From Lineus longissimus (lineage: Eukaryota > Nemertea > Pilidiophora > Heteronemertea > Lineidae), in contig NC_088319.1 of assembly GCF_910592395.1 (NCBI RefSeq), forward strand, positions 2,912,001-2,976,000: DNA of 64,000 bases, given 5' to 3'. Position 1 is the first letter of the stretch; each line of letters starts with the position of its first letter. This document shows, one piece after another, positions 33,532 to 45,575 of this stretch. The position numbers were made by a program, and so were the translations under genes. The notes under the pieces are model-generated. The model was not told where the DNA came from, made no database searches, and was given only the letters and a program-made list of their open reading frames with translations.

Positions 33532-34213
33532 TATAAAACGTCCTCGGTTTCAGCAGATGTGTCTGGCATTTTACCGACGAATGTTTGGGGTCAGCGCTGA
33601 CTGCAGTCTTAGCGTATTTAATTTGAACACAAATGCATTCGAGATATTCATGTACGCACGTGCCATGCAAAATGCTGCATTTTGACATAACCAGGAGGCC
33701 ATTGTTTGAGTTTCAAAAAACTCTCAGTTCCGTAAAAAGAGAAAGAGGCCAAATATGATTTGTGACACTAATGTATTTTTGAATGCCACTTCAACAATCA
33801 AATCTTCATTGATCCATTCCCGAAATATGCTTCTTTCAGAAAATTTCGCGTTCAGGAAGTTTACACAAATTTCGCGAGTAGGTCATGATCGCGAAAACAT
33901 TCAGCCGCGAAAATCCTTTCCTTTTCAGCAAGAATTCCATGTCATTGTTGCCATAATTGCATTGCATCCAGCTACAGGCCCTATTTCGATCGAGGTGATT
34001 AAAGAGACTGCGTATATAGTGTACCCTTCGCAATTAGCACGTATCGTAATGACTCCTAAAAACCTCTAATTCCACAAGTCTTGAATAGTGCCCAAGAATC
34101 TTTGGTCCCGGGTGCACCCAGTTTGAAATTCGCACCTATTAAAAACCGGTTGAAAATGGTATGTTTGTCTTGAATTGAAGCAAATCTGAACATTTGCTCT
34201 ATTTCCCCCTTAA

Positions 34214-34293
34214 AATCTTACGAGTTCAGTCAATTCTTCGATATGGAGAGCTATGCTCGACGATATTCAGATGTGTGTTGCCTTTTTCACCAC
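34214..34293 (+). pseudogene. Fragment of the PAN exon in the beta linker, unit 5
   Basis: Same fragment as in unit 3. Confidence 0.8.
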
Positions 34294-34527
34294 ATAAAAT
34301 ACACTAAAAGCCTATAGAATTTGTTCATCTTATAGTATATAGGTTGTCCTTTACAAACCCTATACAGATGCTATAACGGTTTAGATTCTATATAGCCTTT
34401 GGACCATTTTCTTTAAAGATTTGCAACAGAGAGTTTTGTCTGTGGCATTAATTTGCGATAACACCATCAATATCTTGAGAAAGAAGGTCGTCAAGAATTC
34501 TAAATGTTGAGTTCGTAAACCCTGTGA

Positions 34528-34914
34528 ATGCAATTCATGACTAAATGGGAGTTATTGCTGGTCCTGATCAACATGGACAGAGCTTCAGCAAGTTTAGTCT
34601 TTTCCTCATTTCAATTCATGACAATGGACATTGACGGAAATGATAACCATTTAACTTTCGGAATCTTACGAGTTCAGTCAATTCTTCGATGTGGTATGGC
34701 ATGCTCGAATATTCAGATGTGCGATGCCTTTTTCACCACCCCCCAGAACGGCCATGACGGCCATGATCAAACGGAAACCTGTCATCTTCACAAGGATGCT
34801 GCGACCAATTACTGGACTTGTAGAGACAGGAAAACAGGACATCGGCTTTGGAAAAAGCAGGTAGCCAATATTTCGGTTTTTATATTCGCAACCTATTTTG
34901 CAATAAAGACATAA
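34528..34914 (+). CDS. Secreted PAN/Apple-like domain ORF, copy 5 (beta)
   Basis: Beta copy sharing Lys6 and the Asn-Tyr pair with copy 3. Ala45 is Gly, and Gly101 is Arg near the donor (34860/34861). All five cysteines are kept. Confidence 0.6.
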   Translation: MQFMTKWELLLVLINMDRASASLVFSSFQFMTMDIDGNDNHLTFGILRVQSILRCGMACSNIQMCDAFFTTPQNGHDGHDQTETCHLHKDAATNYWTCRDRKTGHRLWKKQVANISVFIFATYFAIKT

Positions 34915-36250
34915 TTTGCTGTTGTTGCGTGCGCAACCGGTTAGACACTAGGACGGCGTTGCTTGCCCTACTGACAAGCTCGCACTGGACTGTTTGATAT
35001 CGGAATTTCGTTAGTCTTAGACTGGTTGCCTACCAGGGCTAAAGAAGCCATATTTAGTATATTTAGTGTGTTGGGTTTATTTACAGCTAGTATGACTTAC
35101 TCGTTCTATGGAACGATCTCCATCATCCGCGCATTGCGCCCATAATTCTTAGAACTCAAATTTTCTTCAACGACGTTAACTGGTCGCCCGAGACTGGAAT
35201 ATGCAACTTTATGCAGCTGTTGAAACAAAAACCTAATTCTCGTGCGAATGCATGGCGTATAGTCAACTGAGGAATAAGGTGTACACCTACACTTCAACTT
35301 TGAGGGTAAATTATGGTCGTCTGATGATTACTTCGATTCAACTGAACTGGTAAACATTTTTCACAAATATATGATAAATTACGTGAAACTGCACAATACT
35401 ACTTTCAAATTCAGACCGACCTCTGCTTTAGGCGTACCTGTCTATAATGAAGTCGTATTTTAAGTCGTGCACTGCAATTTGGATAACCACTTCATTGTAG
35501 CCATCTTATACACTGATCTAATTTGATATTATAAACATTACTTTAAAAATCCAGATGGAATGGCACAATGAAAACGTTCGTCGATTAACTGAATATTAGA
35601 TAACCGTACGTAATTCAATATCGGAGATGAGGTCGGAGTGGGACTCGGAACGGGCCAAGGCTCAGATTTAGCGGAATCTGCAATAAACATTTGAAAAGTT
35701 CTATTAGTATCAATTTGCTGAAACCCATATATTTATCGACTTCGGAAAAAAAACAACCAACATGCATGACAAAATGATCTGCATTATTCTTCTCGGACCA
35801 TTTCCACATCGGCTGTGGTGGGGGAGAAGGCCAAACGTAGCCATTTTTACAAATAATTATCATATACATATTCTATAGCGATTTTTTCATGTGCATTGTT
35901 TTTGGGTGTTTCCGCTCAATTTTACCATATTTCCCAGTTTTCCGCAGTTTTCGTAGATTCCGCTTAATTGCCCTGGCCGTCAGGATGATTTTCAGAGTGG
36001 CGCTCATTGTTGCCAACCTGTCTATAATATATACAGGGTATACCAAAAAGGATGTATCCACCTATACGTTAATAATGGGTTTGTATAAACAAGATGAGCG
36101 CATTACTTATGAAGATTGTCTAATCAACAGAGAGAGACAGCCTTCCATCTCTCCCACAATGTAATGTATTAAAACCTAATTTCAACAATTTCATCCACTT
36201 CATTTAAAACTGTCATATCTTAACTTTTAACCGCCACGCCGAACTAGCAG

Positions 36251-37354
36251 AGGGGCACCTATCGGTCGTACCGTGATCTAAGGATCTATGGCCAGTTCCC
36301 ACCGTGGGCGGCATCAGTATTTTACCACACAGGGCTAAGTGTCATAGTCACAGTGGCTCTTTTTCATTACTCCTCGAGTCCTTATCGTAACGTCTACGTC
36401 TACAGCCAAGATAATATAAGCGGAGATTTTAAACTGACGTATCATTTTCATTTTAACGAGCTCACATACATTGCTGGCGAATATGGCAATGATGTCATAG
36501 GTGTTAGCACTCGTCGTGGACGGAAATATGTCGCTGAAAAGTTGCGAGCATTTCAATTCGATTTGATTGAAAGTAGCAATTGCCGAGAGTTGATTCTACC
36601 GTATGGTGAACTTGAGAAAAGCGTCGGTCCAAAGAATTCGAGGTTCAAATATTTCAAAATGGTTTCATGTGGTGAGAATGTTTTCTTGGAGTTGACCTTT
36701 CGATGCAAATTTCAGCAGCACAAAAACAGGGGAAAAGACCTGTTTATGTATTGGTTAAATTGGTATAAAATAGTAAACATAGGGTTTGCTCTTAAACTTC
36801 GGTATGTTAAAAGCCTAAAAGAGATAAATTACTCTCTTGTGCCTGAAGCCGAAAGTGCTTTATTATCTGATACGGATAACATCATGTTAGAGGATATCCG
36901 ATGTGATTTGAATGGTTATCTCTATAAATCATCAGCTAGAACACACTCCATCACCATCTTAGAAAAACCGTACGAGTATAATAAATCCACGTCGATTATC
37001 TTACGTGATGATTTGTTCAGAAAATTGGGAGACTCCGCAATTCTGTCTTTGCTAAGATCATATAATGTCGTCGTTGAGGTTCATCGGGCGAAGTTCGTTA
37101 CCATATTTTTAAGTAAGAGTCCTAAGGAGAGCTTTAGGCTGAATCCTAAGAATCACGCTCTATTTCTGTTTAGGTTGCAATTGGGGCCATGCCTGGATGA
37201 ATCCGAGGTGGAAGCTAAGAATACGTTATTGATGACCTTACGTGACCCTTTTGTCTCCAACCATTGGTTAATAGTCGGTGCGAATGAAAGATTATTTGCC
37301 TGGCCAAAATTCGATACTGGTAAGCAAATGACCGCAAAGGTATTTACTCTGTAA
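36251..37354 (+). CDS. Unrecognised conserved domain, copy 5
   Basis: Intact, GTG at 36353. Variants include Asn for Asp in the early 'QDNISG' stretch, Tyr for Ser before the WLNWYK motif, Arg in place of Gly in 'LLRSYN', Ser-Pro in 'KSPKES', and 'FDTGK' near the end. Confidence 0.55.
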   Translation, partial: RGTYRSYRDLRIYGQFPPWAASVFYHTGLSVIVTVALFHYSSSPYRNVYVYSQDNISGDFKLTYHFHFNELTYIAGEYGNDVIGVSTRRGRKYVAEKLRAFQFDLIESSNCRELILPYGELEKSVGPKNSRFKYFKMVSCGENVFLELTFRCKFQQHKNRGKDLFMYWLNWYKIVNIGFALKLRYVKSLKEINYSLVPEAESALLSDTDNIMLEDIRCDLNGYLYKSSARTHSITILEKPYEYNKSTSIILRDDLFRKLGDSAILSLLRSYNVVVEVHRAKFVTIFLSKSPKESFRLNPKNHALFLFRLQLGPCLDESEVEAKNTLLMTLRDPFVSNHWLIVGANERLFAWPKFDTGKQMTAKVFTL

Positions 37355-38158
37355 CAAAGTACTCGGGTGGACTTATATTGTTTATAAAGCTGAGCTGCAC
37401 GAACAAATCTCACAGTAGCTGATTAAGAAACTAAGATGAGACGGATACGGCACAGCTATGGATGCAATATTTCAGACTGCTGCTATGTCTAATAATTCAC
37501 TACTAACGTTCATTTTTCGGAATTTGCGCACTAGAATCTTTGTCTAAATCCTTATATCTACTATATATTATAGTAATGAAACACAGCCTTGGGCAGCCGG
37601 TGTCATATTATAGTTGACCAGGTTTAGGAGCATTGGTTAGGCAAGAGTCATTAAATAAAAAAATTGAAAGACTCTCAGACTGGTTGAAAGACTCTGGTCA
37701 GGCAAATCCCAAGGATACTAAGTAATCTTGTTCTGAGCAACACCACTATCTTTTAATAAATGTGATGTGGTCACATTCCGGAGTTCAACTAAGTGTCCTT
37801 GGTCAGAACGATATGAAAACACTATGAGCAAGTCGATGACTCTCATTTGAATGACGGTCGCCGTATTTGAAAGATCATCTTTCAAATGAGAGTCTGGAAA
37901 GAGTCAGTTCGAACACTAAACTGTTATTGCAATACAACGCAATAGTTGTAAATTGAAAGTGAAAGAAAGCGTTATTCGGAGGTTTCAGCTTGCATCTTCT
38001 TTTATTGACGGTCATGGCCTCTATGGACCATATAATACAATCCATCAGAATACAATACGGCCGGATACCTTTTCCAGGGGGACATTTTCCACTTCTACAC
38101 TGGATTGTGTGACCCAGTTCAATTTTGTCATCGATCAATTGAGTTCACCATCACGTTG

Positions 38159-38372
38159 CAAAGATATCTGGTCGATCATCTTCATCGAATCGGAGTTTAC
38201 GTCCTCATTTCAAAGATGTCTGGTCGCCGTCGTCACCGAGTTGGAGTTCATGCTCACGTTCGTGTTTCAACGATCGCTGGTCGAGTGCAGTCACCGAGTC
38301 GGAGCTTACGACCTCGTTTCAACGATCTCAGGTTGATTATCGTCACCGAGTCGGAGTTCATGCAAATCTTTT
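38159..38372 (+). repeat. Four-copy minisatellite, unit 5
   Basis: Class I version, near-identical to unit 1. Confidence 0.8.
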
Positions 38373-39042
38373 GATCGTTGTGTTTGTATTTTTTATGTCT
38401 ATTTTAGACTACTTCTCAATGTTGGCTAGATGCATGATTTGCTGTAATGTTATCATTAATACTGTGGTTCTGGTTATCATTTAATCGCGAGGCTTTCAAG
38501 CGTCCTGGGATCACTTGATAAGCTTGAATAATTGGTGAGATAGAAGACATTTGCCAGTAAGTTGAAGTGTGATTTAGATTCGATCTAAACCTTCCGACGT
38601 CCGCGTTCATTCATGTATATATGGTCAGGTCAGCTAGCGTCTGCTATCTCATGTCATCACTCCATTCCCGATTGAGGGTCCCATGGAATCGCATCGTTTA
38701 GCTCAACTCTACTCATTGGACTTTTTTAAATTGTATGGCTTGCGATTCTGTCAGGTCCGGCCAGTGGAGACCAGTTTGCCACTGGCAAACCTGCAGACCA
38801 GTGCAACCTGCTCAGAGTCCGACAATCGGCGACTAAACCGGTACCCCAACCACAGTCTTTGACTTTGGTGTGGAGGGTGGCCAGACACCCAGATGGAACT
38901 AAAACCAATCTCCATCTTCAGAGCTGATGAGCTCATTGTCCAGCCCTTGGCCATCTATCGACTCCTGTAGTGGAGATGGGCTCCACAAGGAGTTACCCAG
39001 CCCGTGAATCAACATGGCAAGGAAACAACGAAATCCATACCG

Positions 39043-39960
39043 GACTCCAGACTCTTCTTGAGTGGTCAACATTCCTAGCGTGGGCATGGAACGACAGGTT
39101 TGGTTCATAAGGACACCGCTCCAGCAGTTCTGAAAGCAACTAATTGGTAGCCCCTATTGCACCAACTGTGAAATTACTAAAAACTAACCAGTATTCAGTT
39201 GTTCCAAAAAAAAGGGAGGTAAAACTACCATTAATTAAAATGGTTAAGAATTACCATTTTGATAGTTAAAACAACTAATTTCACAGTCAGTGCAATAGCA
39301 ACTACATGTACCAGAGTAGTAAAACATAGCTACAATTAGTTACTTTTACTATTTAATTTTAAAAAGAGTACTGACCAGTCTCCAACCGTATGATGACTGT
39401 GAGGATCAGCGCAAAACCATTCAACCTGTCAGTTGTCCAGATCTACGCTCCAACAAGCTATGGATCCGAGGACAGGATGAATGGCTTTTACGACGATTTC
39501 ATGGCTACTATGCAGTCTCTCTCAAAGCAGGACATTATTCTGGTAGTCGGGGGCTGTAACGCAATAATCGGCACTGACGCCTCAGACTTATTGAAAGGCA
39601 ACGTCGGGAGATTTTCCTCAGGAGTAACATCGAGAGGGGCCTCCGGCTAACTGAATTTCCTATATTCCACGAACTCGCCATATAGCCAACACCTTCCAGC
39701 CTCAAAAACTCAGTCGAAAGACAACCTGGCATTCACCTAGTGGTAATACACACAACAAGATCGACTACCTTATGGTTACGAAAAGGTTCATGAGCAGCAT
39801 CAACATGGCTAAGACCAGGACCTATCCAGGAGCAGATGTTGGATTTGACCATGAGCCTATCCTCAACCCAATGGCGCTTTTACTATCCTCATGGCAAGCT
39901 ACAATCCACGCCCGAGTTGTCCCTTTGAGATACTGTATTATGCTAAATGACCTTGAATAA
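39043..39960 (+). pseudogene. RTE-type LINE endonuclease fragment, unit 5
   Basis: Class I copy, almost the same as unit 1 (QIYAPTSYG, GGCNAIIG), with a few private substitutions near 39630-39690. Confidence 0.85.
39154..39298. mobile_element. Foldback/MITE-like hairpin, unit 5
   Basis: Class I version with a 4 bp duplication (attaatta) in the inner stem. Confidence 0.65.
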
Positions 39961-40298
39961 CGTGTGACAGTGAGAGACTGATATTTCTGCTCATATGGCG
40001 GAATTTCAAATGTTAATTGCTTAAAGGATTTGGCGGTTTTTTATTGCAGTTTGTTTTTTTTTCCTCTGGTTCATAATGAGTAAACTATTTTTCTCAACGA
40101 GTTTGATGCTTTTCCAATTTTTATTCCAGCTCTTAGATAGTAGAAAAATGCGTCATTCGTTATTTCTGGTACGTACACGTCTTGGCGCGAAAGACTTTTC
40201 CCGCCACGTGAGTGCACGCTGATATTCGAGTTCACATATGAACCCCGCTATCAAGACGCAACGTCATTTCCATTTATCTTCGCACTTGCGGGGTAACC

Positions 40299-43200
40299 CA
40301 GAAGTATTAAGGTAGCAGGAAGGGTTGGGCGTTTGTGGTTCCTGAGTCTGAGGGGGTTGATGTCTGTTGACTGTGCTTTAAGTGAGACTAGGCATGGCGC
40401 CAGTCTCTCTTAAAGCACAGTCAACAGGCATTTGGTCTCAGTATTTGGGTTTTGATTGCCATGACTGTACCCCTGTAAAAGTCAGAGGAGGAGAAGTTTG
40501 GAATGATGAAAGCATTGAAGAAGAAGAAATGTTATTATTGAGGAAAGCAAAATTTATTATGAGACTAGAAGGCAGTGTCCTGACTTGATTATTTTGAAAA
40601 TGGCGGTCTGAACACATTAAAAGGTGGAACATGGCATTTTATCGACTTTGAAGTGTTCCACAGTTAAAGGGAGACTATAGGCAGCAGCTGGGTAGGCAAG
40701 ATAAAGTCATACAAATTTGCCAATAGGGGTCAGTCATATCTCTAGGCATGGCGCCAGTCTCTCTTAAAGCACAGTCAACAGGCATTTGGTCTTAGTATTT
40801 GGGTAAGTACAGAATCAAGGCAGCTCAGAGAGCAATGATTGAACGATGGTGTGGACAAGTCCAAGGATACTGCATCAGTCACGACCAACTTCTCATCAGA
40901 AAGCGTCACCACCAGCATATTCAATGTTCAGTTCCAACCTGTACCAGTCCAATGCACGCCTGTCATGGTCAGCAGTGGTCAGCTTAGCGCGATATGGAAC
41001 ATTCTTCTGAAACTCAAGCGAGGGAAGTCTGCTCATTAGCCTATCTCGCGCACTGCTCCTTCTTGTCAAACATCGTAGTGAAATCGTGGTACAGTGGGGC
41101 GTCCTCGAGGATTGCAGCTGGTCGGACAGACGTGAGGTGGAATGTGGGCGGCTGCACTTCTTCGTTGATGTGCGATGGCAGATAGCACAGTTGTTGCGTT
41201 GCATGACAGCTGAAAGTGAATGTGATATCATAGAAGTGAGGCGTTTGCAATGAGACTATAGGTGAAGTAGAAGCAAGGAGTGAAATGGGCCATCTTCCAG
41301 TGACTAATATACAGAGTAAGGGCACTGGGTGTTGTTAGATTCAGCATTGAATGTATTCCTCGTACAAGCGTGAATAGTATGGACATACAGTGAGAGGTGA
41401 GAGACCCCTATTGACTACTTCTTGTAACTTTATCTTGGATATTATATTAGTATTGAACTTCTAGCCATGGAATAATGAAGAAATTGAGGTTGTAGGCATG
41501 GAATATGAAAAATTATTCAACGGTGAAAGACATTATTCCATGAGGCTTTGCCGTGATCGCATAGGACGCGACGCGATTGGTTCACATGCTAATGAGGTAT
41601 GATAATGATAATTACCTCTATAATGCTACTTGGATAGCGACTGTGTCGTTGATTGCAACAGTGGTCAGGTCTATGTCAATGTGTGCCTGTAATGTCAATG
41701 AAGTATGATGAGGTGATGACGATAGTGCAATTATTAAATATTGGCAAGAGATCATACTACAACATAGGTCTTGTTTTTGACAGATGACTGTGCGACATTC
41801 CCATTGGGTCTTGTTAGAGTCAGCGCTGCATGTATTCCTTGTACAAACTTGAATAGTTGTGACAGACTTTGAGGGGTGAGAGACCCCTATCGGCTACTTC
41901 GGCTAACTTTATCTTGCCTACCTAGCTGCTAGCAATAGTGCCCCTTTATCAAGACTGAAACCCACTGTGCGGGGCTAAGAAATTACCTTTATAATCCTAG
42001 TTGGATAACCACTGTGTAGATGATTTGAAGAGTGCTCTGTGGATGTGTGCCTGTAATGTCAATGAAAGTATGATGAGGTGATGACGATAGTGGAATGACG
42101 AAATATTGGAAAGAGATCTATTCCTAGAAGAACATATGTCCTGTTTTGACTTGGTGGCGCATTTTAGAATCAGCAGTGAGCACTGTGTGTAACATGGTGG
42201 ATGGTGGAGGCAGCGGAGATAATAACTGTGTCGAAAGTATTGTTATAGGGCCTTCCCTAGGCCCATGGGGTTAAATTTACAATCCACGATTGAAAAGACG
42301 TAGTTTGATCGCATTCAACTATAAATCCATTGAACAGTTGTGTTCCTTTAGTCAACCGATGACCTTTTGTTGGGCCATGATCGGGGATTGTAAACTGTAA
42401 ATGTATTATGGACTGGGAGAGGGGGGAAACACAAGTGAAATAGACCAAAACAAGTGATTTTGGGGCTTTGGTTTAGACGCTTGCCCCACATGCGCCATGC
42501 GGGATTATACGGTTCATCATCATCATGTGAACTTGTTGACATCTACATGATCTAGTGCTGTTATTGGTCATGGTACATGGTAGGCCTAATCATCATGGCT
42601 ATATGTTTCAGGAAAAGCTCGGAGTAAAATGAACTGCCGATGAATAATGATGTTGTTCATGTTTACCATGTTTACTAGTACATAGCCATAGGGTATGCAC
42701 TGGCCAGTGCACTTTCTGCACGTCGTCATGGTCATGTGTGATACCTTGCATATTTTGTTTTTTGAATGCGCATGCTTTTTGGGCAAAATCACTTGTACCA
42801 ACACTAATGAATAATGTCTTCTTATCCCTATGACTCCATACACAGTGAGGGCATTGTCCCATTCCCATCAAATGGTCACTTATTGTACCGTATTCGGGTG
42901 GAAGTTGGGGAGCAGATACCTACCGTTGCACGCCTGTCATAAATCAGCAGTGATGAGCTTAGCGCGATATGGAACATTCTTCAGAAACTCAAGCGAGGGA
43001 AGTCTGCTCATTAGCATATCTCGCGCACTGCTCCTTCTTGTCAAACATCGTAGTGAAATCGTAATGGAAAACGTCTGGCTTTGCGCCAGACGTTGAGACT
43101 AATAAGTGAAGAACTAATAGGTAAAGAACTTCTACTTGCGCGAGACTGCTCTGATAAAATTATCATTGCAGAGACTACGGTGACGTACACATATATTTTT

Positions 43201-43460
43201 TACAATCAAAAATGCCCTCAAAAGACGACATGGAATGATTATTTTATTGATATTTCCTACTATATACCTTCCAAGTATCACTTTATACAAATAGATCGGC
43301 GTTAGGTCGCATGCTTTTCTTTCCTGGTGACACTATAAAGCAAAATAGTTGCAACCCCGTAAATGCGCTATAAGTCCAATAATAAGTGACGGTGACCCGT
43401 TATAAATGTTTCGCCAGCTTCGCTTTTTTGCCGCTACGCGGCGCGTTAGGCCCTTGCGTC
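40299..43460. mobile_element. 3.2 kb insertion of unknown type in unit 5
   Basis: Absent from the matching site in unit 1 (gggtaacc|aagcgcc near 6768). No clear target duplication. It contains a 26 bp-arm hairpin at 40364-40427, a 63 bp direct repeat (40388-40450, 40742-40804), a 135 bp direct repeat (about 40953-41087, 42928-43062), two looser ~110-150 bp repeats (41327-41437 with 41804-41917; 41596-41755 with 41983-42119), a perfect 10 bp hairpin at 43070-43094 and a GC hairpin GCCGC-TAC-GCGGC at 43430-43442 close to the right end. A near-terminal hairpin recalls Helitron 3' ends, but the CTRR end and A|T site are not seen. No protein recognised. Confidence 0.6.
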
Positions 43461-44440
43461 AAGCGCCATCAGCGTGACGACAGAAATTCGAGATCAGCAT
43501 CAAGAGGTCACAGGGTAGATCCATGGCTCCAGGAAACGCCTTACTAGTGCATCGTTCCACGTGGAAATGGTCGACGCACGGAGAGCTAACTCGGGTCAAA
43601 TCGGAGTCAAAATCGAAAAAGGGTGATAATTCAGTCAGATTTTGAAATTTCCTCTTTTTGTGCAATTTGTTGATGGAAACTACTTAATATATAGATTAAA
43701 AATAAGTGACTGGGCAGCCGACAGCTGAATAATATTGCCCTTAATAATGCCAATGGTCTTTTAATGCCAACCCGCTTTAAAGTCTTAATTGGGCATCTCA
43801 TAAAACATAACCCCTGCTGGAATGCAAACAGGATTTTAAAAGTAGGAAGCAGATGTTTAGACGTTTATGCTATACCCGATTAAACGACTGATAAAACGAT
43901 AGAGATAATATATACTTGTTCACAAAACTGAATAAGATCTTAACGATGTCATACATAACTTATCTCGATTTTGGCCCGTGAGAGCCTCTATAATTGATTC
44001 CTGTCGCATGCAGTTACCTGCGATGACCACCGTAAACATGGTAAATGAGTGAGTTTTGTCACATGCAATCATGATCACCGGTCGTAGTGACAAAAAGCAC
44101 TAGTCTGCTTGAGGTTCAATGATCTCGATCACAAATAGCTACGTAACTACATTTTGTATATATCAACATGCGCATGGGGTCTGATTCTAATCTGCGATAT
44201 CGATTTTCAATGCACTCGACGTCAAAATATAAAGGTTTTCTTTGATGATTCAATTTAATCAAATGCAATTATTGACGCTGGTTGTATTGTTATTCATTAA
44301 ACGTTGTCTTGTTAAAGCTACAGTTATCGTGTCATGAGGATCTATTGCATCGATTGTGTATGTTGCAGCAGAACTGGGAGGTGACTAAGAATGCTATTTA
44401 CGGCCTTTTTCCTGATCAGTGTTGTAGCGGAGCCAGTCTG

Positions 44441-44665
44441 ATGATGTGGGGAAAAATATTTCTTTCCGTCATCATGTCGACTGTTTTCCGCGACAACAGA
44501 GAGTCACAACAGCAGCTCCGGCTCTACAGAGGCGCGGATCAGGAATTAAAGAGGCTAATTGTGCTTCGGAATAGGATCCAAGGCTTAGGGTCTATACTGA
44601 GATACCAATACCTTTTACCTTGTTGCAAAAATTTCGTCGAAACCCGCGCCGGTTTTCAAATCTAA
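44441..44665 (+). CDS. Small ORF with signal-like N-terminus, unit 5
   Basis: 74 codons; ends '...RAGFQI'. Frame kept in three of four class-a units, which are too similar to prove coding. Confidence 0.25.
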   Translation: MMWGKIFLSVIMSTVFRDNRESQQQLRLYRGADQELKRLIVLRNRIQGLGSILRYQYLLPCCKNFVETRAGFQI

Positions 44666-44822
44666 AATACCTTTTTTTCAGTATCCAAAATTTGTGAGAA
44701 TTGATTTACTTTTGGCAAGCTATTGACCAAACAAAGCCGGATATGCCAAATAATTCTTTTCGCATGGTAAATGTGTGTTTTTACCTTTGATATATGTTGT
44801 TATGAATCACGTGTACGCTCTA

Positions 44823-44910
44823 CAGGCTGGCCCTGAATTATTTTCCTTTGGACAATAGAATTCTATTGTGTATCCATTGTGTGAAGGGAAATAATTTTTG
44901 GGCCACCCTG
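44823..44910. mobile_element. 88 bp TA-flanked MITE, unit 5
   Basis: Keeps four bases (CTGG) in the left arm that the other copies lack, so left CAGGCTGGCCC pairs with right GGGCCACCCTG. This is the ancestral-looking form. Confidence 0.85.
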
Positions 44911-45188
44911 TATAAAACGTCCTCGGTTTCAGCAGATGTGTCTGGCATTTTACCGACGAATGTTTGGGGTCAGCGCTGACTGCAGTCTTAGCGTATTTAA
45001 TTTGTACACAAATGCATTCGAGATATTCATGTACGCACGTGCCATGCAAAATGCTGCATTTTGACATAACCAGGAGGCCATTGTTTGAGTTTCAAAAAAC
45101 TCTCAGTTCCGTAAAAAGAGAAAGAGGCCAAATATGATTTGTGACACTAATGTATTTTTAAATGCCGTAGAGTTCGTAAACCCTGTGA

Positions 45189-45575
45189 ATGCAATTCATG
45201 ACTATATGGGAGTTATTGCTGGTCCTGATCAACATGGACAGAGCTTCAGCAAGTTTAGTCTTTTCCTCATTTCAATTCATGACAATGGACATTAACGGAA
45301 ATGATAACCATTTAACTTTCGCAATCTTACGAGTTCAGTCAATTCTTCGATGTGGTATGGCATGCTCGAATATTCAGATGTGCGATGCCTTTTTCACCAC
45401 CCCCCAGAATGGCCATGACCGCCATGATCAAACGGAAACCTGCCATCTTCACAAGGATGCTGCTACCAAGGACTGGACTTGCAGAGGCGGGAAAACAGGG
45501 CATCGGCTTTGGAAAAAGCAGGTAGCCAATATTTCGGTTTTTATATTCGCAACCTATTTTGCAATAAAGACATAA
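45189..45575 (+). CDS. Secreted PAN/Apple-like domain ORF, copy 6 (beta, upstream region deleted)
   Basis: The protein is close to copies 2 and 3: Ala-Ser-Ala cleavage site, no sequons, five cysteines. Donor at 45521/45522. Only about 22 bp of the normal beta upstream sequence remain before the first ATG; beyond that lies distal class-a DNA of unit 5. Its promoter context therefore differs from every other copy, and it may be silent or under new control. Confidence 0.55.
   Translation: MQFMTIWELLLVLINMDRASASLVFSSFQFMTMDINGNDNHLTFAILRVQSILRCGMACSNIQMCDAFFTTPQNGHDRHDQTETCHLHKDAATKDWTCRGGKTGHRLWKKQVANISVFIFATYFAIKT

Larger units (their letters stand above)
25209..34151 (+). repeat. Unit 4 (upstream alpha, middle II, distal a; broken long frame)
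   Basis: Alpha linker 25209-26519 with a 239 bp extra insert, PAN exon 26520-26852, intron-like 26853-28254, long frame 28255-29260 broken by a deletion, 3' flank 29261-30297, minisatellite 30298-30509, endonuclease remnant 30898-31876, distal class a to 34151 with a small ORF at 33051-33275 and a TA-MITE at 33448-33531. Diagnostic bases switch from b-type to a-type between about 31793 and 31810, marking a recombination point. Confidence 0.9.
34152..45166 (+). repeat. Unit 5 (upstream beta, middle I, distal a with 3.2 kb insert)
   Basis: Beta linker 34152-34527, PAN exon 34528-34860, intron-like 34861-36250, long frame 36251-37354, 3' flank 37355-38158, minisatellite 38159-38372, endonuclease remnant 39043-39960, then 40299-43460 of sequence absent from all other units, then class-a distal DNA with a small ORF at 44441-44665 and a TA-MITE at 44823-44910. 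The right boundary at about 45166 is a deletion junction that fuses distal class a straight to the last ~25 bases before the next PAN exon. Confidence 0.9.

Noticed and set aside
40896-41325. Antisense frames of 94-111 codons in the unit 5 insertion
   Set aside because: Overlapping frames in repeated DNA, no recognised motif, and one half lies in the 135 bp duplicated block.
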